Assembly (NCBI GenBank): GCA_934098745.1
Contig: CAKOPG010000007.1
Coordinates: forward strand, 11,486-75,485
Direction: 5' to 3'
From: an uncultured Bacilli bacterium
Lineage (GTDB): Bacteria; Bacillota_I; Bacilli_A; RF39; UBA660
Length of the DNA: 64,000 bases
Part shown: piece after piece, positions 36,463-43,204 of the stretch
Numbering within the stretch: the first letter of the stretch is position 1
Layout of the letters: each line of letters begins with the position of its first letter
Position numbers and translations under genes: made by a program
Notes under the pieces: model-generated
The model's input: only the letters and a program-made list of their open reading frames with translations
The model's database searches: none
What the model was told of the DNA's origin: nothing

Positions 36463-37579
36463 CTTCCCTCTTCCTTTCATCCATAACATATTCTATAATT
36501 GGCTTCATTAAATGCTCATTACTTATTCTGTGCTCTGTCAGCTTCCGAATAGTCTGTGCTGCATCTTTTTTGGTCATATGCCGTTTTCTTATGCTGTCAA
36601 AAAAAGATACTACCTTTTCCATATCAACTGCACTGGCATCATTAGAGCAAATCAATGCATAGGGGAAATCTTTCTCCAGCACATCTATCGGTGAACCAGA
36701 AATAATAGGAACCCCCTTTGCAAGGCATTCTCTTGTTTTCAAGGCACCAACTGCCTCTGAATAGCCTACCTTGTACATCCCGAAAGCAGCTAGGGCAATG
36801 TCTGCCTGATCATATAATTTGTCCAGTTCTTCTCCTGATGTAACAGGATAAAAATCCACATATTCCTCTAGGCCATATTTACAGGTCAGCTTCTCGTATT
36901 TTTTCTTTTCCGGGCCGTCCCCCACAAGCATCAGTCTCACCCGATATTCTCTCTTCTTCTGATAATATCTGCTTAGACCTTCTATAATCCTCTCATATGC
37001 ATGCTGGCGCTGCATATAGGCAACCCCTATCAGCGTAACTAATTTCTCCTTGTATTCTCCATCCACAAGTCTCATAGCATTTACGTTAATTCCATTGGTT
37101 GTCCTAATAGTAGGTATTCCAAAAATCATATCATCGGCAGAATAGGTTACAAACCGATCTACATATTTTTTTAGTTTGGGTCTGTAAATCCTTTCTTTAA
37201 TATAAAACGGCCAGGCATTCCACTTTGCAAAGTCATCTTTATCATAAGGATATGTGAATATTTCAATGACTACTTTACAATTCGGGAAATATTCCTTTAC
37301 CTGTCTCCAAAAATATAAATAATCATGGTCGGCAACACTTCTTCTTGCATAAATAAAGCAAGGATCATCCAATTCACGCAAAGCTTCCTCATAGCTTCTT
37401 TTAATAGATGCACTAGGAAAAAGCCCTATTATCCTTTGAAGCATGTTTCTTTTGGTTGCTCTTATTTCAATTTCCTTCATTTCAAAGTATTTGCTAAACT
37501 CTTCCATTTGCATGTCTATTTTTTTTGACACGCCTACTGAGCTTCGCCCTTCAAAATGTATATAATATCCTTTTTTCAT
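36455..37579 (-). CDS. Glycosyltransferase family 4
   Basis: This GT-B protein is 374 residues long. After MKKGYYIHFEGRSSVGVSKK it has GIPTIRTTNGINVNAMRLV, RVRLMLVGDGPEKKKYEKLT, LAAFGMYKVGYSEAVGALKTREC and IISGSPIDVLEKDFPYAL. The donor motif E-A-V-G-A-L-K-T-R-E keeps the two glutamates of GT4. It is the first gene after the promoter at 37598-37626 and the short leader ends in AAAAAGGCG before its ATG. Substrate unknown. Confidence 0.82.
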   Translation of the reverse strand: MKKGYYIHFEGRSSVGVSKKIDMQMEEFSKYFEMKEIEIRATKRNMLQRIIGLFPSASIKRSYEEALRELDDPCFIYARRSVADHDYLYFWRQVKEYFPNCKVVIEIFTYPYDKDDFAKWNAWPFYIKERIYRPKLKKYVDRFVTYSADDMIFGIPTIRTTNGINVNAMRLVDGEYKEKLVTLIGVAYMQRQHAYERIIEGLSRYYQKKREYRVRLMLVGDGPEKKKYEKLTCKYGLEEYVDFYPVTSGEELDKLYDQADIALAAFGMYKVGYSEAVGALKTRECLAKGVPIISGSPIDVLEKDFPYALICSNDASAVDMEKVVSFFDSIRKRHMTKKDAAQTIRKLTEHRISNEHLMKPIIEYVMDERKREDA

Positions 37580-37597
37580 CGCCTTTTTCCCCTATAG

Positions 37598-37626
37598 AGT
37601 ATAACAAATTATTATATTCATGTAAA
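37598..37626 (-). promoter_or_regulatory. Near-consensus sigma-A promoter
   Basis: Read on the minus strand, TTTACA (37621-37626) and TATACT (37598-37603) are 17 bases apart, with a TGT just before the -10 box, giving an extended -10. Each box differs from consensus by one base. Transcription would begin near 37591, about a dozen bases before the ATG at 37579. The promoter sits in the gap after the choline-importer gene, so the amino-sugar and ulosonate parts of the cluster can be expressed independently of upstream genes. No terminator is seen in the gap. Confidence 0.65.
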
Positions 37627-37674
37627 CCGAGCCCTATATGTGTTATCAACTCTGTCCCCTTTATATCTAAAACA

Positions 37675-39201
37675 TTACTTGCTTTTCGTTTTTTCTATTT
37701 GCTCTTTTCCTTCTTTAAAAAAACTTATAATAATCAAAACGATAACTATTCCTAGGGGGAATGCTGCAATAATACTTACCGATTGCAAATTACTCATGGA
37801 GCTTTCTGAAAACACTAGCGCAATAGGTAATAAAATGAGCAGGATACACCACATAAACTGTATACTTTTACTTGGTTTCTGTTGACTCTCGAGTTTCCTG
37901 TAGCTATAACAGGAGGCTATCAATGCTATGGAATCAAATGATGTAGCATAAAACGCTATCATAGTAAGCAGTAGAACTATTAAAAACAACTCAGCCAATG
38001 GTATTGTGTGAATCATAGAAATAATAACCTCATACAAATTCCCACTTTCTTGAAATTGTTCTATAAAATGTGCATCACCCTTGAGTTGTTTTCCCATTGA
38101 GTAGTTTCCTAATATTACAAAACTTAATATGGTCGATCCAGCTCCAAATAAATACCCACCCATTATTATTTGTCGAACCGTTCTGCCTCTTGAAATGCTG
38201 CCAATAAAAAAAGGGGCCGCAACACACCAAACCATCCAATATGCCCAATAGTATATTGTCCAGTTTTGTGGAAAAAACGATGTCCTCTGTGGATCCGTAT
38301 AAGTTGCTAATTCAATAAAATTTTGTATCATCCTGCCCAGGCTTGAGAAGCCGGTTTCTGCAATATATTTTGTCTCTCCACCAAAAAGGAATACATAAAA
38401 TAACATTCCAAAAAATAAAAACATACACAATTTTGCCAATAGACTTATTCCCTTAAAGCCATGCAATAGCGAATATGTGTATACCACACAAGTCACAAGT
38501 AAAATAATAATTGTAACAATTCTTTGATCAAAATGCAGGCCAAAAAGATCATTGATAACAGCAGCCATCAAAGGAGTTGCCACACTAAATGTTGTTGCCG
38601 TTCCTGCAATCAAGGCAAACACCGCCAAGAGATCTATTATCTTTCCCCATACTCCGTCTACAAGTTTCCCAAGTAATGGTCTACAGGCTTCAGAATACCT
38701 CTGTCGCTCTCTTCCCTTCACATGAAGCATAAATCCAAAGGCCACAGCCAAGACGAGATAAAAACTCCATGGAATAAAGCTCCAGTGAAAAATGGGGAAT
38801 ACTCCTGCCCACTCCTGTATACCGCCAAGTTCTTCTATATGAGGATCCATCGCATAAAGCAGCCATTCTGCAAAAGAATAAAAAAGAATATCGGCGGCCA
38901 AACCACAAGTAAACATCATTGCCCCCCAGTTCTTAAAGCTATACTTTGGTTTTTCGCTTCTTCCTCCCAGAACAAGGTTCCCATATGGCGATAGTGCCAA
39001 GAAAATAGACGCCAAAAACACACCAAGACCAATTATTAAATAGTATATTCCCAATGTGTCTCCAAAGAAAAATCTTAAGCTACTCAGTTTTACATTTGCT
39101 TCCTCTGGAAAGCACGCAAAAATAATACATATAATTATAATGCTAAGAAATGGCCCTATTGTTATAGTCCAGTCAATGCTTTTCTTTTCTGTATGCTTCA
39201 T
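37675..39201 (-). CDS. BCCT family transporter (choline/betaine-type importer)
   Basis: The protein has 508 residues and twelve hydrophobic spans. The BCCT signature is clear: WTIYYWAYWMVWCVAAPFFIG near 302-322 followed by SRGRTVRQIIMGGYLFGAG. FHWSFIPWSFYLVLAVAFG is the matching first half. BCCT proteins import quaternary amines such as choline. It ends the module that also encodes a LicA-like kinase and a LicC-like cytidylyltransferase, so choline uptake for glycan decoration is the obvious role; LicB, used in Haemophilus and pneumococcus, is a different family. Substrate specificity is inferred from context. Confidence 0.87.
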   Translation of the reverse strand: MKHTEKKSIDWTITIGPFLSIIIICIIFACFPEEANVKLSSLRFFFGDTLGIYYLIIGLGVFLASIFLALSPYGNLVLGGRSEKPKYSFKNWGAMMFTCGLAADILFYSFAEWLLYAMDPHIEELGGIQEWAGVFPIFHWSFIPWSFYLVLAVAFGFMLHVKGRERQRYSEACRPLLGKLVDGVWGKIIDLLAVFALIAGTATTFSVATPLMAAVINDLFGLHFDQRIVTIIILLVTCVVYTYSLLHGFKGISLLAKLCMFLFFGMLFYVFLFGGETKYIAETGFSSLGRMIQNFIELATYTDPQRTSFFPQNWTIYYWAYWMVWCVAAPFFIGSISRGRTVRQIIMGGYLFGAGSTILSFVILGNYSMGKQLKGDAHFIEQFQESGNLYEVIISMIHTIPLAELFLIVLLLTMIAFYATSFDSIALIASCYSYRKLESQQKPSKSIQFMWCILLILLPIALVFSESSMSNLQSVSIIAAFPLGIVIVLIIISFFKEGKEQIEKTKSK

Positions 39202-39220
39202 TTCATTTTCACCATTCCTT

Positions 39221-39934
39221 TTAATTTATGTATTTATCATAGCTCGCATCTCTAAATGCCAATTCTTTAAGATCATCAATTTCTACCACATCCCCATTTT
39301 GCATTTCCATGATACCCAGTTCATATTCTTGCGGATAGCAGAATAGAGCTATGTCGTCCCAATAAATATCTCTATTTTGTTTCACTTCAAACTCATATTC
39401 TATATGCTTTTTCAATTTATCTGCATCTTGTTCCGTCCATCTTGATACACTGTATAACTGCCATCCTCTTTTCCCCCCCATTCTGCTGCACTCAACAATC
39501 ACTCCCTCTTTGATCCTTAACAGCCACTCTTTTGTCTCTTCATCTGTCCATACGCAATTGTAACCAGATCTTTCAAACTTTTTTGTCATAATTTCCTTAT
39601 TACAAATTACCTGATCTCCGTCAAGTATTATTGCGTTTTTCAAATGCTCTCTTGCCACATATAGTGAAGATATATTATTACTTGATTTATAATATGGATT
39701 TTCTATCAGCTGAACCATCGGATACTTCCTCTTTATAACCTCAAACTGATCTTTTAGATAACCAACAACAATGTAAATTTCTGAAATTCCATTATAAATC
39801 AACGCATCTAAAGCTGTATCTATCATGCGTATTCCATTTACACAAACAAGGGGCTTAGGTTTTGTAAATGTGACCGGCTGCATTCTTTTTCCTATTCCGG
39901 CCGCCAATATGATTGCACGTTCCACGCTATACAT
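39221..39934 (-). CDS. licC: CTP:phosphocholine cytidylyltransferase (LicC-like)
   Basis: LicC makes CDP-choline from CTP and phosphocholine. The 237-residue nucleotidyltransferase has RAIILAAGIGKRMQPVTFTK near 5-24, VCVNGIRMIDTALDAL, IVVGYLKDQFEVIKRKYP and, near the end, a YWDDIALF block then MQNGDVVEIDDLKEL, all shared with pneumococcal LicC (including T-K-E-W-L-L for T-N-E-W-F-L). The start at 39934 follows the licA stop by five bases. A G7 run lies within the gene at 39473-39479. Closely related enzymes can use other phospho-alcohols, so CDP-choline is probable, not certain. Confidence 0.87.
   Translation of the reverse strand: MYSVERAIILAAGIGKRMQPVTFTKPKPLVCVNGIRMIDTALDALIYNGISEIYIVVGYLKDQFEVIKRKYPMVQLIENPYYKSSNNISSLYVAREHLKNAIILDGDQVICNKEIMTKKFERSGYNCVWTDEETKEWLLRIKEGVIVECSRMGGKRGWQLYSVSRWTEQDADKLKKHIEYEFEVKQNRDIYWDDIALFCYPQEYELGIMEMQNGDVVEIDDLKELAFRDASYDKYIN
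39473..39479 (-). repeat. G7 homopolymer tract inside licC
   Basis: On the coding strand ATGGGGGGGAAA encodes M-G-G-K in the LicC-like protein. It is the second longest G/C run in the window, in one of its most AT-rich stretches. Loss or gain of a base would shift the frame in mid-gene. It may be a phase-variation site, but seven bases is near the lower limit for slippage. Confidence 0.5.
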
Positions 39935-39939
39935 TTTCT

Positions 39940-40833
39940 TTACTCTACACTTTCCAGTTCTCTCATAACAAACCAATAGTAATCCTTTGCATATTCATAT
40001 TGCTTATATGCATATTCTCCAAACTCAATGCCGAGGTGTCTCTTATACTCGCACCAATTACTCCATAGCAAGCCACAGACAGCCACATAACAATAAATCT
40101 TTATTCTGTCCGAACACTTACATTTTCCCCCAAAATAAATATCTATCAGTGAATCCATGTGCCTCTTATCATACATTGCATATATTCCAAACATGGCTAT
40201 GTCCACATGTGGATCCTGCATTCCAGCATATTCCCAATCAATTAAACACACTTTTTCTTTCCCATCTCTATCGGTTGTAAACAAAAAATTATCAGGCACT
40301 GCATCAATATGAGACAGACATTTCTCTGCATGACAACATTCTATATGCTCTTTAAGCAATAAAACATTATTTTTCACCGCTTCATAATCACAATAAATTG
40401 ATTTTTCTCCTCTCAACGATTCATAAAATTCAAGCATATTAAATAAATCAAATTCATATCCATTCAATTTCAAATTTAGCGAATGCAGTTCCTTTAGCCT
40501 CTCCATACATTTATGTACTTCTTCTTCATTATATGGATCACAGCATCTTGCATTTTCTATATATTTTGTTATTTTATAACCATTTTCTGGATTTAAATAT
40601 ATTACAAAATCTGTAATTTCTGTTTTCTTAAGAGTTTGATATACTAAGTACTCTTGTTCCCGGTTAATAAGTCTATCAGTTCCCACCCCAGGAATTCTCA
40701 TAATATACTTTTCGCCTCGGCATTCAAACACAAAGGAATTATTTGTCATTCCCTTTTTCAGCCATTTAATATTTTCTATTTTCGTTCGGTCTACCCCAAA
40801 TTGTTTTTCAATAATTTCTAAGGCTTTTGTCAT
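39940..40833 (-). CDS. licA: Choline kinase (LicA-like)
   Basis: LicA phosphorylates choline with ATP. The protein of 297 residues belongs to the choline/ethanolamine kinase fold: KGMTNNSFVFECRGEKYIMRIP near 27-48 is the nucleotide loop with its lysine, SHIDAVPDNFLF at 174-185 is the catalytic H-x-D-x-x-x-x-N block and CLIDWEYAGMQDPHVDIAMF from 196 holds the metal-binding D-W-E-Y and the D-P-x-x-D. G-T-D-R-L-I-N-R-E-x-E is specific to LicA-type proteins. Next gene: licC, five bases away. Ethanolamine kinase is the main alternative. Confidence 0.88.
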   Translation of the reverse strand: MTKALEIIEKQFGVDRTKIENIKWLKKGMTNNSFVFECRGEKYIMRIPGVGTDRLINREQEYLVYQTLKKTEITDFVIYLNPENGYKITKYIENARCCDPYNEEEVHKCMERLKELHSLNLKLNGYEFDLFNMLEFYESLRGEKSIYCDYEAVKNNVLLLKEHIECCHAEKCLSHIDAVPDNFLFTTDRDGKEKVCLIDWEYAGMQDPHVDIAMFGIYAMYDKRHMDSLIDIYFGGKCKCSDRIKIYCYVAVCGLLWSNWCEYKRHLGIEFGEYAYKQYEYAKDYYWFVMRELESVE

Positions 40834-40848
40834 TAATTCACCATTTCC

Positions 40849-42912
40849 CTACATTTTTGAGTACTCTATCAACTTCTTTATTATATACCTTGCACCAATT
40901 TCCCCACTGCTTCCAATGTTATACAAATATTGCTCACGCAATTTTCTGATTTCTTCTTTTGAAAAGCTTTCATCTGTTAACAGCTTTTCAACTACTTCAT
41001 CAATTTTATCCAAATCCTGAATATTAACTGATATACCAATTTTATCACGCACCACAATGTCAAATGCAGGTACGTTTATCTCCATGTAATCGGGATTCAT
41101 TATCTTCATTGGGGTATTTATAAATAAGGACGGCTTTAATGTTGTAAGTGAATACTCATAGGCAATACCCGACCAGTCCGTCATAAGAATATCTGCTCTA
41201 AAAACTGTTTCGTTTGAAGAAAAATCTAGTTGTAATTCAAAATCTTCTCTCTCCCTGTAACGTTGTTCCAGTTCATATAACTTTTCTCTGCAATGACGAA
41301 CATATTGAGGATGTGGTCTCACGACAACATAGTATCCTTTGCCTAAAAGCTTACACAATATCTTGTCTATACAAGTATCTAAAATATTATCCTCTTGCCA
41401 CGAAGGTGCTATTAATATTGTTTTCTTATCATTAACAAAATTTGAATCATATTGATATGCTTCTATCATATTATCTATTAAGCCGGATCCAAATTCTACT
41501 ATTGTTTTTTTTCTTAAATTATAAGTTTCTTCTTGAGCTCGTATTTCATTCTTGGCAAAAATATTAGAGGCAAATATCGTATCAAAATGGTCAAGTGCAT
41601 GTTTACGAAGCATAAGGTTTACGCTTCCAATTCCATGATCTAAATATACATATTCTATATTTTCCTTTACCATAGAACGCTTAATATGATATTTTTGTAA
41701 ATCTGGCATCGTCATTACTACCATATCAGCTTCCATTTTCATCATTAATACAATTAGCTTTTTCTCATCAATGTAATATACCTTGAAATTTTCACTTTCC
41801 TTCGAAAACACTTCATCCTGAGGATCACTCGTTATATAATGAATTATAATATCAGTTCTTTTTAGAATTGTTTCAATTACATTTTGATAGTATTTATAAA
41901 ATCCATTTTTTTCAGAATAAAAAACCAACTGCTTGAGTCCAAATTTTTGAAATTTTTTATAATCCTGGTTTTCTTTTTTAATATATTTCTTTTCTCTCTT
42001 TTTTTTATTACAAGAACTATACTGTTGAACTTTTTCCAGCTCCCTTTTGCTTATCTCAAGCGCTTCATAGTCAATATACTCTCGAGGATTGATGCAAAAA
42101 TTCAGTAAATACAACACTATAATTGCAGCCAAATTGCTTACTATCCAATACATTCCTACTCCGGCAGGCACAAAAAATCCCAAGTAAAGTGATAATCCAA
42201 CTGAAATAAGCAAAGTAACAATTTGGTTCATCTTTCCTTGCTCTGCTTGCAACACATTAGCTTTATTCTGTGCATAGCACATAAGCAATGAAGATAATGC
42301 CGCCAGTATCGGGACAATAACAGTAACTCCAAAAGCTTCAATAGGAACTTGTCCTAAATCAATTCCCAAAAAATTCATATCCAATTCTGCAATTGTTCTA
42401 AGAATTTCTTGGGGTATTATACCCCTATACAATTCAAAGCAATGTTCATTTGCCATACTTTCTACTATTTTTAGCTGAATAGAAGAGCTTTGCGAATCTG
42501 CTCCTGAGAACTGGCAATATATACTTGTCAGATTATTTATAGTTTCTTGCGAAACATGCAACAAATGGCTAATAGGTCTATAAATAACATCAACAACTCC
42601 CATCAAAACAATAAGTTGTAAAACCACAGGTACTAAATCAAGCATAGGATTATATTTTTCCTGCTTATAAAGTTTATATTCCTCTTCCGAAATCAAATCC
42701 TTATTTCCATAATATTTTGCCTTAATTCGGTATATTTGTGGATACATCTTTACCATTTTGATCGAGTTCTTCTGCACCATTACAGATATCGGCAATAAAA
42801 TTAATTTTGTAATGACTGTGAATATTATTATACTTATTCCATAGTTATGTAAAATTTCATAGCATTTATACATAACCAACCCAAAAATATTCCCTATTGC
42901 CTGCGTAATCAT
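40849..42912 (-). CDS. YidC/Oxa1-like membrane domain fused to a CDP-glycerol glycerophosphotransferase (TagF)-like domain
   Basis: The protein has 687 residues. Residues 1-280 follow the YidC/Oxa1 insertase: membrane span with YGISIIIFTVITKLILLP, where K36 replaces the groove arginine, a cytoplasmic helical hairpin (MYPQIYRIKAKYYG, then KQEKYNPMLDLVPVVLQL), and later spans ending VGMYWIVSNLAAIIVL. A charged linker rich in Lys and Glu (290-325) leads to residues 325-687, a TagF-like GT-B: EYVYLDHGIGSVNL, VVVRPHPQYVRH at 529-540 and MTDWSGIAYEYSLTTLKPSL from 577. TagF uses CDP-glycerol; the only CDP-alcohol this locus seems to make is CDP-choline, so the domain may transfer phosphocholine in place of LicD. 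Reading frame intact. Confidence 0.85.
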   Translation of the reverse strand: MITQAIGNIFGLVMYKCYEILHNYGISIIIFTVITKLILLPISVMVQKNSIKMVKMYPQIYRIKAKYYGNKDLISEEEYKLYKQEKYNPMLDLVPVVLQLIVLMGVVDVIYRPISHLLHVSQETINNLTSIYCQFSGADSQSSSIQLKIVESMANEHCFELYRGIIPQEILRTIAELDMNFLGIDLGQVPIEAFGVTVIVPILAALSSLLMCYAQNKANVLQAEQGKMNQIVTLLISVGLSLYLGFFVPAGVGMYWIVSNLAAIIVLYLLNFCINPREYIDYEALEISKRELEKVQQYSSCNKKKREKKYIKKENQDYKKFQKFGLKQLVFYSEKNGFYKYYQNVIETILKRTDIIIHYITSDPQDEVFSKESENFKVYYIDEKKLIVLMMKMEADMVVMTMPDLQKYHIKRSMVKENIEYVYLDHGIGSVNLMLRKHALDHFDTIFASNIFAKNEIRAQEETYNLRKKTIVEFGSGLIDNMIEAYQYDSNFVNDKKTILIAPSWQEDNILDTCIDKILCKLLGKGYYVVVRPHPQYVRHCREKLYELEQRYREREDFELQLDFSSNETVFRADILMTDWSGIAYEYSLTTLKPSLFINTPMKIMNPDYMEINVPAFDIVVRDKIGISVNIQDLDKIDEVVEKLLTDESFSKEEIRKLREQYLYNIGSSGEIGARYIIKKLIEYSKM

Positions 42913-42917
42913 TTTTT

Positions 42918-43202
42918 TTATTTATCCTCTGTCTTTCCTTCATTATAAGTGCTATCTTCTTCCACATGGATTTCGCGCTTTTCTATTTTCTTTTCTTTCC
43001 TAAACACCTTTGCAATTCTATGTCTGAATACAGTCAACAGTGCTCCTATTGCAACAAAAACTGCCGCAATTGCTTGTATCACATACGTTACAGCTGATGG
43101 ATCAATATATGCATGTGCATTTAATGAAAAGAAAAACCACCATGCAGTAAAAAAATATGCAAAATTGCAAATCCACTTTAATCCTCTTACCCATTTTCTC
43201 AT
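42918..43202 (-). CDS. Small two-span membrane protein with AYIDPS motif
   Basis: The 94-residue protein has two hydrophobic segments, FAYFFTAWWFFFSLNAHAY (14-32) and VTYVIQAIAAVFVAIGALL (38-56), joined by the short loop IDPSA, and a charged C-terminal tail of about 35 residues full of Lys and Glu. I do not recognise a named family. A-Y-I-D-P-S/G followed by a hydrophobic span is known from small proteins next to sulfatase-superfamily genes in glycan clusters, where its role is not established. It sits with two- and five-base gaps between the phosphotransferase gene and the YidC-TagF gene, suggesting a subunit or partner of either. Confidence 0.75.
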   Translation of the reverse strand: MRKWVRGLKWICNFAYFFTAWWFFFSLNAHAYIDPSAVTYVIQAIAAVFVAIGALLTVFRHRIAKVFRKEKKIEKREIHVEEDSTYNEGKTEDK

Positions 43203-43204
43203 AA

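Noticed and set aside
40849..42912. Two separate genes (yidC and tagF) joined by a sequencing error
   Set aside because: The frame is continuous across a lysine-rich linker, no internal ribosome site with a start lies at the junction, and both halves keep their conserved motifs.
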